From Rhodospirillaceae bacterium (lineage in GTDB: Bacteria; Pseudomonadota; Alphaproteobacteria; UBA8366; Aestuariispiraceae): DNA of 64,000 nt. Positions 35,564 through 44,173 of the stretch are shown one piece after another. How positions within the stretch are numbered: the first letter of the stretch is position 1; each line of letters opens with the position of its first letter. Both the position numbers and the translations under genes were made by a program. The stretch spans positions 151,657 to 215,656 of the forward strand of contig PAQY01000005.1 in the NCBI GenBank assembly GCA_002709955.1. The letters are read 5' to 3'. Under the pieces are notes generated by a model that saw only the letters and a list, made by a program, of their open reading frames with translations, ran no database searches and was not told the DNA's origin.

Positions 35564-36508
35564 CTAATCCGCGCGGATCAGGGTTCCTGTGCCGTGTTCG
35601 GTGAACAGTTCCAGCAGAATCTGGTGCTGTGACCGGCCGTCCAGGATAACCGCGCCATCTGCGCCGCCCCGGACCGCATCGATACAGGTCTGGATTTTTG
35701 GAATCATACCGCCACTGATGACGCCCTGTTCTTGCAGTTTTTCTGCCTCAGAGACAGTCATTTCAGGAATCAACTGACCCTGTTTGTCCAGCACGCCCGC
35801 AACATCGGTCAGCAATAACAGGCGTTTCGCGCCTGCCGCCCCGGCAATGGCCCCTGCCGCAGTATCTGCGTTGATGTTATAGGTCTGGCCGTTCTCCCCC
35901 ATGCCAATTGGCGCGATGACAGGGATGAAATCACTTTTGCGCAGGATTTCCAGAATGGTCGTGTCGCATTCATAGGGTTCACCGACAAAGCCCAGATCCA
36001 ATACCATTTCGATATTGCTTTCCGGGTCCTTTGTCGTGCGCGACAGTTTGCGCGCCTTGATCAGGCCGCCATCCTTGCCAGACAGGCCAATCGCCTGACC
36101 GCCTTCGGATTGCAGGGACGCGACGATCTGTTTGTTGATGCTGCCGGCCAGAACCATTTCGACAATATCGACGGTTTCCTGGTCGGTGACCCGCAAGCCA
36201 TCGACAAAGACGCTTTCTTTCTGCATCCGGTTCAGCATTTGGCCGATCTGTGGGCCACCGCCATGCACCACGATGGGATCGACCCCGACCTGTTTCAACA
36301 GGACGATATCGCGTGCGAACAGGCTGGCCAGCCGGGCATCGCCCATGGCATGGCCGCCATATTTGATGACCAGTGTCTTGTCATTGTATCGCCGCATAAA
36401 CGGCAGGGCCTCTGTCAGGATGCCTGCTTGTGCCAGCCATTCGACGCGGCGTCGTGCCTTGTCGCCCGCTGCGGGGTGATGACCTGCTGCCGTTCCGTCC
36501 TCAGTCAT
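35564..36508 (-). CDS. argB: Acetylglutamate kinase
   Basis: The 314-residue enzyme phosphorylates N-acetylglutamate in arginine synthesis. Motifs are [11 protein letters not shown] near the N-terminus, [16 protein letters not shown], and [23 protein letters not shown] in the C-terminal half. The N-terminal residues before the kinase core resemble the arginine-sensitive type that makes a hexamer, consistent with feedback control. It is the last gene of the leftward series rpmH-rnpA-yidC-engB-argB. The gap to engB is 36 bp. Confidence 0.97.
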   Translation of the reverse strand: MTEDGTAAGHHPAAGDKARRRVEWLAQAGILTEALPFMRRYNDKTLVIKYGGHAMGDARLASLFARDIVLLKQVGVDPIVVHGGGPQIGQMLNRMQKESVFVDGLRVTDQETVDIVEMVLAGSINKQIVASLQSEGGQAIGLSGKDGGLIKARKLSRTTKDPESNIEMVLDLGFVGEPYECDTTILEILRKSDFIPVIAPIGMGENGQTYNINADTAAGAIAGAAGAKRLLLLTDVAGVLDKQGQLIPEMTVSEAEKLQEQGVISGGMIPKIQTCIDAVRGGADGAVILDGRSQHQILLELFTEHGTGTLIRAD

Positions 36509-36544
36509 TGTCCATCCTATTATTCTTGTTGATCTGCTATCACA

Positions 36545-37207
36545 TTAGCCCGATCCGGGGGGCACCGCAAAGCCTGCAAGTTCGGCCCGCAATTCCGCAA
36601 TACCCAAACCTTTTTCGGCGCTGGTGACCATTGGTTCCGGGACGGCCGCGGGATGTTTCTTCAGGGCCAGCACGACATCGTCGTATATTTTCCGAATTTC
36701 GGCGGAATGGGGTTTGTCCGCCTTTGTCAGAACCACACGATAATTCACGGCGGCCTTGTCCAGCAGGGTCATCAGCTGATCGTCATTGGGTTTCAGCCCA
36801 TGGCGACCATCGACCAGCACGCATAGGCGGCGCAGCACGGCGCGGCCGCGCAAATAGTCATGGATCAACTGTGTCCAGCCTTCGACCACGGCCTTGGGCA
36901 CCTTGGCAAAGCCATATCCTGGCATATCGACCAGTCGAAGCCTGTCGCGGAATTCAAAGAAGTTGATTTCGCGCGTGCGCCCCGGCGTGTTTGAGGTCCG
37001 GGCCAGCGCCTTTCTGCCGGTCAGGGCATTGATCAGGCTGGATTTTCCAACATTGGATCGTCCGGCAAAGGCGATCTCAGGCAGGGTCGGGGCTGGCAAT
37101 TGTTCCAGCGTCACGCAGCCCAGCATGAATGTGCATTCTTTTGCAAAGAGGAGGCGCCCTGTCTCCAGGGCCGCCTCATCCGGATTGTTGGCGTCGAAAT
37201 CGACCAT
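36545..37207 (-). CDS. engB: Ribosome biogenesis GTPase EngB (YihA/YsxC)
   Basis: The 220-residue GTPase has G1 in FAGRSNVGKSSLINAL, G3 in VDMPGYGFAKVP, G4 in LTKADKPH and G5 near VTSAEKGLG. EngB assembles the large ribosomal subunit and is essential in many bacteria. It has a short N-terminal extension before the core. It lies 29 bp downstream of yidC and 36 bp upstream of argB, the usual alphaproteobacterial order. Confidence 0.96.
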   Translation of the reverse strand: MVDFDANNPDEAALETGRLLFAKECTFMLGCVTLEQLPAPTLPEIAFAGRSNVGKSSLINALTGRKALARTSNTPGRTREINFFEFRDRLRLVDMPGYGFAKVPKAVVEGWTQLIHDYLRGRAVLRRLCVLVDGRHGLKPNDDQLMTLLDKAAVNYRVVLTKADKPHSAEIRKIYDDVVLALKKHPAAVPEPMVTSAEKGLGIAELRAELAGFAVPPGSG

Positions 37208-37236
37208 ATCGAATTGCGCCTCTTTACCGCGTGGGA

Positions 37237-39252
37237 TCAGTCGCCCGCGCTGTCATCGTTGCTGGGTTTTGCCGTTGGGGCATTCTTTCCACGGGCTTTT
37301 TTTACCCCGGCTTTCCTGCCTGATGCCTTTTTACCAGCCGCTTTTTTGCCAGTCGCCTTTTTTACGCCAGGGTCCTTTGCGGCAGGCTCTTTTGCAGGGG
37401 AGGCTTTCGCAGCGGCTTTCGACTCGCTGTCGTCAGAAATCGCCTTGGTGGAGGTGGATTTGCTCGCGACGGATTTTGCCCCCTCGGAACTGTCAGAGGT
37501 TTCAATCTTTCCGCCCCCGATTGCGACACCCATCTGGCGCATGATGACATATTGCTGAAGGATCGACAGCGAGTTGTTCCAGGCCCAATAGATCACCAGA
37601 CCGGCAGGGAACCCGCCCAGAATGAAGGTGAAAAAGATTGGCATCAAACCAAAGATTTTGGCCTGAATTGGGTCAGCAGGCGGCGGATTCAGTTTTTGCT
37701 GGAACCACATGGTAAAGCCCATGATCAGCGGCCAGGGCCCGATATTCACGATGTGCAGAAGGGTCGGCACATCCCAGGGAACCAAACCGAACAGGGTCAG
37801 CATCCCCAGGGGATCCGGGGCCGAAAGATCGTGAATCCAGCCAAAGAAAGGCGCATGACGCATTTCGATGGTGACAAACAGGACCTTATACAGCGAGAAG
37901 AAAATCGGGATCTGAACCAGAACCGGCAAACACCCAGCCAGGGGATTTACCTTTTCCTTCTTGTACAGCGCCATCATTTCCTGTTGCAGCTTTTGCTTAT
38001 CATCGCCGGCACGGTCGCGCATTTCGACAATTTTCGGTTGCAGCAGCTTCATCTTGCTCATGGATTTGTAGGATTTCTGTGCCAGCGGGAACAGGAATAT
38101 CTTGAACAAGGTGGTCATGCCGATGATCGCCAGACCAAAGTTGCCCAGCACGCTGTTGAGCCAATGGATGACGTAAAAGATCGGCTTGGTCAGGAAATAG
38201 AACCAGCCAAAATCCACGGCCAGGTCGAAATTGGTGATGTTCAGACTTTCGGAATAGCTGTCCAGCAGCGTTGTTTCCTTTGCCCCGGCAAAGACCCGAC
38301 CGGTTCGTTCCATCGTATCCCCCGGCGCGATGGCCTGGGGCGTCGTGATATAGTTCACGTGATATTGTGGGTCTGCGGTACCGGTTTGCCGGAAGGTTCC
38401 AGTCACGGTGTCCTGTTGATCCGGGACCAGGGCAACCAACCAATATTTATCCGTGATGCCCATCCAGCCGCCGGTGGTCGTGAAGCTTTCCTTCATGCCG
38501 GGTTCATCGGGCATATCGTCATAATTGCGTTCTTGCAGCGCCCCATCGAATACGCCGATCAGGCCTTCATGCAAGATATAGAATCCCAGGGTTTCCGGCT
38601 GATCGCCCCGGAAAATCCGACCATAGGGCGTGGCGGAAATGGTGTCGCCTGAATTGTTGATGACCCGTTGATCCACCGTGAACATAAAGTTCTGATCCAG
38701 GCTGATCACCTGTTCAAACCGAACCCCAGCAGCGTTGGTCCAGCTCAAGGTAACAGGTTGTCCGATATCAAGTTGCTGACGGTCCGCGGTCCAGATCGTG
38801 TCGCTGTTGGGGACTTCCAATCCGGCCTCACCGGTCCAACCGAATTGCGCGAAATAGGGATTTACGCTGCCGGTCGGCTGCAACAGATCGATATTCGGGG
38901 AGGAGTCTTCGATGGTCTGGCGATAATCGTTCAGAATCAGATCATCCAGCCGTGCCCCCTTCAGATTCAGCGAGCCGCGAAGCCGGGGCGTATTGATGGT
39001 GATGCGCGGTGATTGTGTCAGCGCTTCGTCGCGCGACATGATGCCATTGGAATTAGCATCACCGGTTCCGGGCACGCCTGGAATTCCGGCCTGTTCACCC
39101 GTTGTAGAAGAAGACGTGCCCGACGACGATGATTGAGTCTGGACAGGTTTCGGGGGGGCAGGAAAGAAATGGGCCTGAAGGAAGGGCCAACCGAACAAAA
39201 CCAACATCGACAGGCCGATTGCCAGCGCCAGATTCCTGTTATTCTCGTTCAT
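37237..39252 (-). CDS. yidC: Membrane protein insertase YidC with a long basic C-terminal tail
   Basis: The 671-residue protein inserts and folds inner-membrane proteins. An N-terminal membrane segment (NLALAIGLSMLVLFGWPFLQ) is followed by a large periplasmic domain and the conserved five-helix core, with VLGNFGLAIIGMTTLFKI, NPLAGCLPVLVQIPIFFSLY and VIYWAWNNSLSILQQYV. The final 65 or so residues are an unusual Lys/Ala/Gly-rich tail with repeated KKA and GKKA units. Basic YidC tails bind ribosomes in other bacteria. No yidD gene lies between it and rnpA. Confidence 0.96.
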   Translation of the reverse strand: MNENNRNLALAIGLSMLVLFGWPFLQAHFFPAPPKPVQTQSSSSGTSSSTTGEQAGIPGVPGTGDANSNGIMSRDEALTQSPRITINTPRLRGSLNLKGARLDDLILNDYRQTIEDSSPNIDLLQPTGSVNPYFAQFGWTGEAGLEVPNSDTIWTADRQQLDIGQPVTLSWTNAAGVRFEQVISLDQNFMFTVDQRVINNSGDTISATPYGRIFRGDQPETLGFYILHEGLIGVFDGALQERNYDDMPDEPGMKESFTTTGGWMGITDKYWLVALVPDQQDTVTGTFRQTGTADPQYHVNYITTPQAIAPGDTMERTGRVFAGAKETTLLDSYSESLNITNFDLAVDFGWFYFLTKPIFYVIHWLNSVLGNFGLAIIGMTTLFKIFLFPLAQKSYKSMSKMKLLQPKIVEMRDRAGDDKQKLQQEMMALYKKEKVNPLAGCLPVLVQIPIFFSLYKVLFVTIEMRHAPFFGWIHDLSAPDPLGMLTLFGLVPWDVPTLLHIVNIGPWPLIMGFTMWFQQKLNPPPADPIQAKIFGLMPIFFTFILGGFPAGLVIYWAWNNSLSILQQYVIMRQMGVAIGGGKIETSDSSEGAKSVASKSTSTKAISDDSESKAAAKASPAKEPAAKDPGVKKATGKKAAGKKASGRKAGVKKARGKNAPTAKPSNDDSAGD

Positions 39253-39294
39253 CCGCCTTGCCTCTTCCTCTGCACCTGTGGGGCGCTCTCTGTG

Positions 39295-39744
39295 CTACCG
39301 CCAAAGTTTCAATCGCTTAAGCGCCCGTTCCAGATCGCCCCGAAGCGCACTATAGTCCCGTGTTGGTGTGGTTTGCCGTGCGATTAGGACATAGTCCCGT
39401 CCCGGCATGGCATGTTGTGTCATCACTTCCATGGACAACGCCCTGAGGCGTCGTTTGGCCCGATTTCGCGCAACAGCATTGCCAACCTTTCGGCTTGCTG
39501 TAAAGCCAATGCGGGCGCCGTCTCCGCCGCCCGCTGGTTCAATCTTATCTGAATGCGCCGTATCTGAATGCGCGTTCGGGTCCGCGATCACCGCTGCTGC
39601 GGGGTCCGCTGTCCTGGACGCCCCCCCGCAAGGGGCGGCTTGTAAGACCAGGCCAGGCATACCCGCGCTGTTCCGCTCACGCGTTACGCGCAAGAAGTCC
39701 GCCCGTTTTCTCAGTCTGTCCAGCGTGATCGTCCCTGATAACAT
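39295..39744 (-). CDS. rnpA: Ribonuclease P protein component
   Basis: The 149-residue protein has the RNase P signature ASRKVGNAVARNRAKRRLR, with the RNR core, and the N-terminal LRKRADFLRVTRE. It helps the RNase P RNA mature tRNA 5' ends. It carries about 40 extra residues between LVLQAAP and the GARIGFT segment, rich in Ala, Asp, His and Gly; RnpA proteins are usually about 120 residues. The gene sits between yidC (42 bp) and rpmH (45 bp). Confidence 0.95.
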   Translation of the reverse strand: MLSGTITLDRLRKRADFLRVTRERNSAGMPGLVLQAAPCGGASRTADPAAAVIADPNAHSDTAHSDKIEPAGGGDGARIGFTASRKVGNAVARNRAKRRLRALSMEVMTQHAMPGRDYVLIARQTTPTRDYSALRGDLERALKRLKLWR

Positions 39745-39789
39745 GGCAACCGGCGCGTGGGCTGTTAGACAACGGGCTTGTTCAAGAGC

Positions 39790-39924
39790 TTAAGCGGAAA
39801 GCTTCTTGCGGCCTTTGGCCCGACGATTTGCCAGGATGATACGACCAGATTTTGTTGCCATACGCGCGCGAAAGCCATGGCGGCGCTTGCGAACAATGCG
39901 GCTAGGTTGAAAAGTACGTTTCAC
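39790..39924 (-). CDS. rpmH: 50S ribosomal protein L34
   Basis: The 44-residue L34 protein begins with a GTG start codon at 39924 (then [19 protein letters not shown]), preceded by GGAG at a normal spacing. The rest of the sequence, including [20 protein letters not shown], is the standard L34. No in-frame ATG is available close by, so the initiation codon is truly GTG. It opens the rpmH-rnpA-yidC-engB-argB operon behind a good sigma70-like promoter. Confidence 0.97.
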   Translation of the reverse strand: MKRTFQPSRIVRKRRHGFRARMATKSGRIILANRRAKGRKKLSA

Positions 39925-39973
39925 AGTTCCGTCTCCGACGTCTTTGGGGTTGCGCCCCGGATTTCGACGCCGC

Positions 39974-40002
39974 TGTATAGTGGGGTGAGGCGCGCAAGTC
40001 AA
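39974..40002 (-). promoter_or_regulatory. Sigma70-type promoter of rpmH
   Basis: On the minus strand TTGACT (39997-40002) and TATACA (39974-39979) are separated by exactly 17 bases. They lie about 50-78 bases upstream of the rpmH GTG start. It is the best match to a housekeeping promoter seen in the window. Confidence 0.75.
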
Positions 40003-40013
40003 CGCGTTGCAAG

Positions 40014-40033
40014 ACGAATCAGCGATGATTCGT
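40014..40033. promoter_or_regulatory. Perfect 20-bp palindrome between rpmH and the sensor kinase
   Basis: ACGAATCAgcgaTGATTCGT has two perfect eight-base arms around four bases. It lies upstream of both the leftward rpmH promoter and the rightward sensor kinase gene, so it could be a repressor site for either. Confidence 0.5.
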
Positions 40034-40080
40034 GTTGTGATTGGGTCCAATCGCCTGAGAATGCGCAATTAGGGGTGTTT

Positions 40081-41442
40081 ATGAAGAGTCTCTCTGCACG
40101 ACTTTTGTTGCTGACAGTGATATTTGTGATGCTGGCGGAAGTGCTGATTTTCGCCCCTTCTGTGGCACGTTTTCGGGAAACCTATCTGGCGGATCGGTTG
40201 CAGGCCGCGCATTTGGCGGTGCTGGTTCTGGAAGTATCACCCGACGGTATGGTGTCTGAAGAAATGACGTCGGACCTTCTGGGATTTGTTGGGGCCTATT
40301 CTGTCGCGGCAAAACGCGGCGATTCAAAATTATCGCTGATGCAGGAAATGCCGCCCCCTATTGCGGCGACCCTGATTCCGACCCAGGAAAGCCCCATGAC
40401 GATGATTGGTCAGGCATTGCTGGCCCTGGTGGAAGATAGGGGACAGGTCGTGCGCGTCATCGGCCCGTCGCCCCGGAATCCAGATGTTGAGATAGAGATC
40501 GTGTTCCATGATGCGCCCCTGCGGGAGGCGATCCGCGCCTTTGCTGTGCGCATTTTCCTGCTCAGCCTGGCGATTTCGGTCTCGACGGCATTCATGGTGT
40601 TTCTGGTGCTGCGGCGGCAATTGGTGCGGCCGCTGAAGCGGATCACCCGGAATATGATCCGGTTCCGGTCCCATCCCGAAGATCAAAGCCTGGTCATGCG
40701 CCCCAGCAGGCGGCTGGATGAAATTGGTGTCGCGGAACGGGAATTGGCGTCCATGCAATCAACGATCCGCGATGCCCTGACCCAGCGAAAGCACCTGGCG
40801 GCTTTGGGCACGGCGGTGGCCAAGATCAATCATGATCTGCGCGGCATTCTGTCCAGTGCCCTGGTCGTGTCGGATCGATTGGAAATGTCAGATGATCCAG
40901 AGGTGCGGCGTATAGCCCCTGGTATCCTGGCAGCAATAGATCGCGCGGTCGCCCTGTGCACCCGCACACTGAATTATGTTGGGCATGACACGCCAGATCT
41001 GATGTTGTCTGATGTAAGGATCGCCAGTGTCGTGACAGAGGCCGGGTTTGGCCTGCCCAATGGCGCAGAACTGGAAAATGCGGTGGATGACGGGCTGTCT
41101 GTGCACGGGGATCGGGCGCAATTGTTCCGCATCATGAACAATCTTTTGCGCAATGCGGCAGAAGCAGGGGCAACCCGCATTACGGTTACCGGTCAGTGCC
41201 AGAACAATCTGGTGGAAATCACGCTGCAGGATGATGGGCCCGGCCTGTCGCCCCGCGCCCTGGAAAATATCTTTCTGCCCTTTGAAGGATCCGGAAGAGC
41301 AGGCGGCACGGGCCTTGGCCTGTCCATCGCCCGGGAATTGGCGCGCAGCCATGGCGGGGACCTGGCTTTGTGCACCACCGGATCAACAGGCACCATTTTC
41401 ACCCTGACCCTGCCCGAACGCGCCCGCAGCGATGATGCCTGA
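40081..41442 (+). CDS. Sensor histidine kinase (orphan)
   Basis: The ATG at 40081 follows AGGGGTG and gives 453 residues. The domain order is a membrane segment, a periplasmic part of about 140 residues, a second membrane segment (LLSLAISVSTAFMVFLVLRR), a HAMP-like linker, an H-box reading AVAKINHDLRGILSS (phospho-acceptor His) and a HATPase region with NNLLRNAAEAG (N-box), DDGPGL (G1) and GTGLGLSIA (G2). It phosphorylates a response regulator, but none is adjacent. It is the only kinase in the window. Confidence 0.92.
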   Translation: MKSLSARLLLLTVIFVMLAEVLIFAPSVARFRETYLADRLQAAHLAVLVLEVSPDGMVSEEMTSDLLGFVGAYSVAAKRGDSKLSLMQEMPPPIAATLIPTQESPMTMIGQALLALVEDRGQVVRVIGPSPRNPDVEIEIVFHDAPLREAIRAFAVRIFLLSLAISVSTAFMVFLVLRRQLVRPLKRITRNMIRFRSHPEDQSLVMRPSRRLDEIGVAERELASMQSTIRDALTQRKHLAALGTAVAKINHDLRGILSSALVVSDRLEMSDDPEVRRIAPGILAAIDRAVALCTRTLNYVGHDTPDLMLSDVRIASVVTEAGFGLPNGAELENAVDDGLSVHGDRAQLFRIMNNLLRNAAEAGATRITVTGQCQNNLVEITLQDDGPGLSPRALENIFLPFEGSGRAGGTGLGLSIARELARSHGGDLALCTTGSTGTIFTLTLPERARSDDA

Positions 41443-41525
41443 TTATCGGCTGCTGATTAGCAGGCTGCGCGCATTGTAATGTCTGGACAGATTGGCATGA
41501 TGCAAAAAACGGACGGAGCCTGACC

Positions 41526-43034
41526 ATGCGCATTTTATGTGCGATGCTGAAGCATGAGACCAATACGTTTTCGCCCATTCCGACCGATCTGGCACGGTTT
41601 CGGGATTGGGGATTGCAGTATGGGGATGATGTGGTGCGCGCCTATCGCAACACGCGGATGCCGCTGGCCGCCTATTTCCAACTGGCAGAGGCGGAAGGGG
41701 CGGAGATTGTCACCCCGGTTGCCGCCGAAGCCATGCCTGCCGGGCTGGTTACGGCAGAGGCGTATCAGCATTTGACCCATCAGATATTGGAAGAAGTTGC
41801 CCGTGGCTGTGATGTCGCGCTGTTGGATCTGCACGGGGCCATGGTCGCGGAAGGCACACCGGATGGAGAGGGCAGCCTGCTGCGCGCCATACGGGAGCTT
41901 GCCCCGGACCTTCCCATCGCGGTCACCTGTGACCTGCATTGTAACCTGACTGCAGAGATGGTGGAAAACTGCACCGCCTTGATCGGGTATAAGACCTATC
42001 CCCATGTCGATATGTACGAGGTTGCCGATCAGGTGGGGCGCATTGTGCTGGCGGCCGCCAGGGGGGAGGCACAGCCGGTCGTGGCCTGGGGCCAGGTGCC
42101 GCTGTTGTCGCAAACCTTGCGGCAGGGGACCGATGATGCCCCGATGCGCGATGTCATCGCCCGGTGCCGCCATTGGGAAGCCCGGGACGGAATCGGGGCC
42201 GCGACTGTCTTTGGCGGATTTGCCCTGTCTGATATCGAAGATGCGGGAACCAGTGCCATCGTGATCGCCGATCAGGGGGATTTCGATCTGGCAGAAGCGG
42301 CGCGGGATGATCTGTTGACCAAATGCTGGGGTGCCAGAGCCGACTTCATTTATCAACCCCATGATCTGGGCCAGGCGGTGGCACTGGCAAAGGGCTATAA
42401 TACCGGACCCGTTATATTGCTGGATCATGCAGACAATTGCGGATCCGGCGCGACGCAGGATGTCATGACCGTAATCGCGGAAGTTCTGCGTCAGGATCTG
42501 CAGGACGTGGCCGTGGCCACCATTTGGGATCCAGCGGCGGTGGCGGCACTGAAAGAGGCGGGGCTGGGTGCAACGGTATCGCTGGATCTGGGGGGCAAGA
42601 CGGATATGCCTAGCCTGAACAGACCGGGACAGCCGCTGCCTGTGACGGGTATTGTCGAAGGCCTGTCAGATGGGCGATTTACCGTCGAAGGGCCGATGTA
42701 TGCCGGCGTAGAAGTCTCCTGCGGTCCAACAGCCTTGCTGCGGGTTCAGGGCGTGCGGCTGATCGTTACTTCCCTGCATCATGAACCCTGGGACCTTGGT
42801 GTCTTCAGGATGATGGGCATTGATCCGACCCGGACCAAATATCTGTTGCTGAAATCCCGCATTCATTATCGGGCGGGTTTCGGGACGATGGCCCAGCATA
42901 CCCTGACATTGGATGGCGATGGTGTGACGACGTCGGATAATGCCAAACTGGAATATAAGGCCCTGCGTCGCCCCATCTATCCGCTGGACCCGGATCTGGA
43001 CTGGTCTGTGGGGGATGAGAAGGATGCGTCATGA
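41526..43034 (+). CDS. M81-family metallopeptidase (MlrC/microcystinase C-like)
   Basis: The 502-residue protein starts MRILCAMLKHETNTFSP, the family opening, and has LLDLHGAMVAEG and CDLHCNL with the expected zinc ligands, and DHADNCGSGATQD in the C-terminal domain. MlrC of Sphingomonas breaks linear microcystin fragments; most relatives have unknown peptide substrates. The stop overlaps the next gene's ATG (ATGA). It heads a cluster with an aminopeptidase and a Dpp-like permease, suggesting unusual-peptide breakdown. Confidence 0.92.
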   Translation: MRILCAMLKHETNTFSPIPTDLARFRDWGLQYGDDVVRAYRNTRMPLAAYFQLAEAEGAEIVTPVAAEAMPAGLVTAEAYQHLTHQILEEVARGCDVALLDLHGAMVAEGTPDGEGSLLRAIRELAPDLPIAVTCDLHCNLTAEMVENCTALIGYKTYPHVDMYEVADQVGRIVLAAARGEAQPVVAWGQVPLLSQTLRQGTDDAPMRDVIARCRHWEARDGIGAATVFGGFALSDIEDAGTSAIVIADQGDFDLAEAARDDLLTKCWGARADFIYQPHDLGQAVALAKGYNTGPVILLDHADNCGSGATQDVMTVIAEVLRQDLQDVAVATIWDPAAVAALKEAGLGATVSLDLGGKTDMPSLNRPGQPLPVTGIVEGLSDGRFTVEGPMYAGVEVSCGPTALLRVQGVRLIVTSLHHEPWDLGVFRMMGIDPTRTKYLLLKSRIHYRAGFGTMAQHTLTLDGDGVTTSDNAKLEYKALRRPIYPLDPDLDWSVGDEKDAS

Positions 43035-44053
43035 GTGAGGTACGCCCCGGCCCCCGCAATGCCCTGACAGATGTCGCCGGTCTGACCGTTGGCAATGCGC
43101 ATGATGTGACATGTCAAACCGGCACGACGGTTATTCTGTGTGGTGAAAATCGTGCTGTGGCCGCCGTGGATGTGCGGGGTGGCGGTCCTGGCACGCGCGA
43201 AACCGATGCGCTGGCCCCGGGCAGGCTGGTCCAGTCGGTGGATGCGGTGGTCCTGTCGGGTGGGTCGGCCTTTGGTCTGGATGCGGCGGGATCGGTTCAG
43301 CTTTGGCTGGCGGCCCATGGGTTCGGGTATCAGACGGGCGGGCCGATTGTTCCCATCGTGCCTGCGGCAATTCTGTTTGATCTGGTCAATGGCGGTGACA
43401 AGGATTGGGGCATGGATGCGCCCTATCGGGCCCTGGGACTGCAGGCGGCAGAGGCGGCGGGGGTTGAGTTTGCCCAGGGTAAGGCAGGCGCTGGATATGG
43501 CGCGCGGGCGGGCGGCCTGGAAGGCGGGCTGGGCAGTGCCTCTGCGGTTGATCCTGTCACGGGGGCGACGGTTGGTGCCCTGGTGGCAGTGAATTGCTTT
43601 GGCGATGTCTGTGGCGACGATGGTCGCTTTTACGCCGCCCCGTTTGAACTTGGCACGGAATTTGGCGGGTGTGGCCCGTCGCAAAAGGTTCCATCAGGCC
43701 CGGTATTTCCAAAGCTGGGGGCCAATGCAAAACCCTATGCCCGCAGCAATACGACAATCGCCGTGGTCGCGACCGATGCCGCGCTGTCGCCTGAGGATGC
43801 CCAGCGCTTTGTCACAATGGCCCAGGCCGGTCTGGCGCGGGCCGTGCGGCCTGTCTATACGCCGTTTGATGGGGACACGGTTTTTGCCCTGGCGACGGCA
43901 CAGGGCCCTTCGGTCGATGCCATCGGCCTGGCACAATTGGGGGCGATTGGTGCGGATGTCCTGGCCCGCGCCATCGCTCGCGGGGTTTATGAGGCCCGGT
44001 CCCTGGGCAATAGCTGGCCTGCCTGGCGCGATAAATACAACAAGGGGCTATGA
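43031..44053 (+). CDS. P1-family (DmpA/NylC-type) peptidase, S58
   Basis: The 340-residue protein has the P1/S58 features GGPGTRETDAL, AVVLSGGSAFGLDAAGS, GATVGALVAVNCFGDV and NTTIAVVATDA. These enzymes are Ntn-hydrolase-like and self-process; relatives are DmpA aminopeptidase and NylC oligomer hydrolase. The internal cleavage point should lie just before the NTTI threonine. It overlaps mlrC-like gene by four bases, so the two are co-translated. Confidence 0.9.
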   Translation: MSEVRPGPRNALTDVAGLTVGNAHDVTCQTGTTVILCGENRAVAAVDVRGGGPGTRETDALAPGRLVQSVDAVVLSGGSAFGLDAAGSVQLWLAAHGFGYQTGGPIVPIVPAAILFDLVNGGDKDWGMDAPYRALGLQAAEAAGVEFAQGKAGAGYGARAGGLEGGLGSASAVDPVTGATVGALVAVNCFGDVCGDDGRFYAAPFELGTEFGGCGPSQKVPSGPVFPKLGANAKPYARSNTTIAVVATDAALSPEDAQRFVTMAQAGLARAVRPVYTPFDGDTVFALATAQGPSVDAIGLAQLGAIGADVLARAIARGVYEARSLGNSWPAWRDKYNKGL

Positions 44054-44173
44054 CATAAGGCTATCAGTGGGTTACTGTAGACGCGGTGCGCTGGAATAGG
44101 GTTTAATCCTGCCGCGCAACGGGCCGAGTGAAGGCCTGGATACTTGGAAACAGTGGTGTGGGGATGGAAAGCA

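Noticed and set aside
37552..38652. A 366-codon plus-strand frame opposite yidC
   Set aside because: It is a shadow of the clearly coding yidC frame; same for the long frame 48326-49276 opposite degP and 10693-11463 opposite rho.
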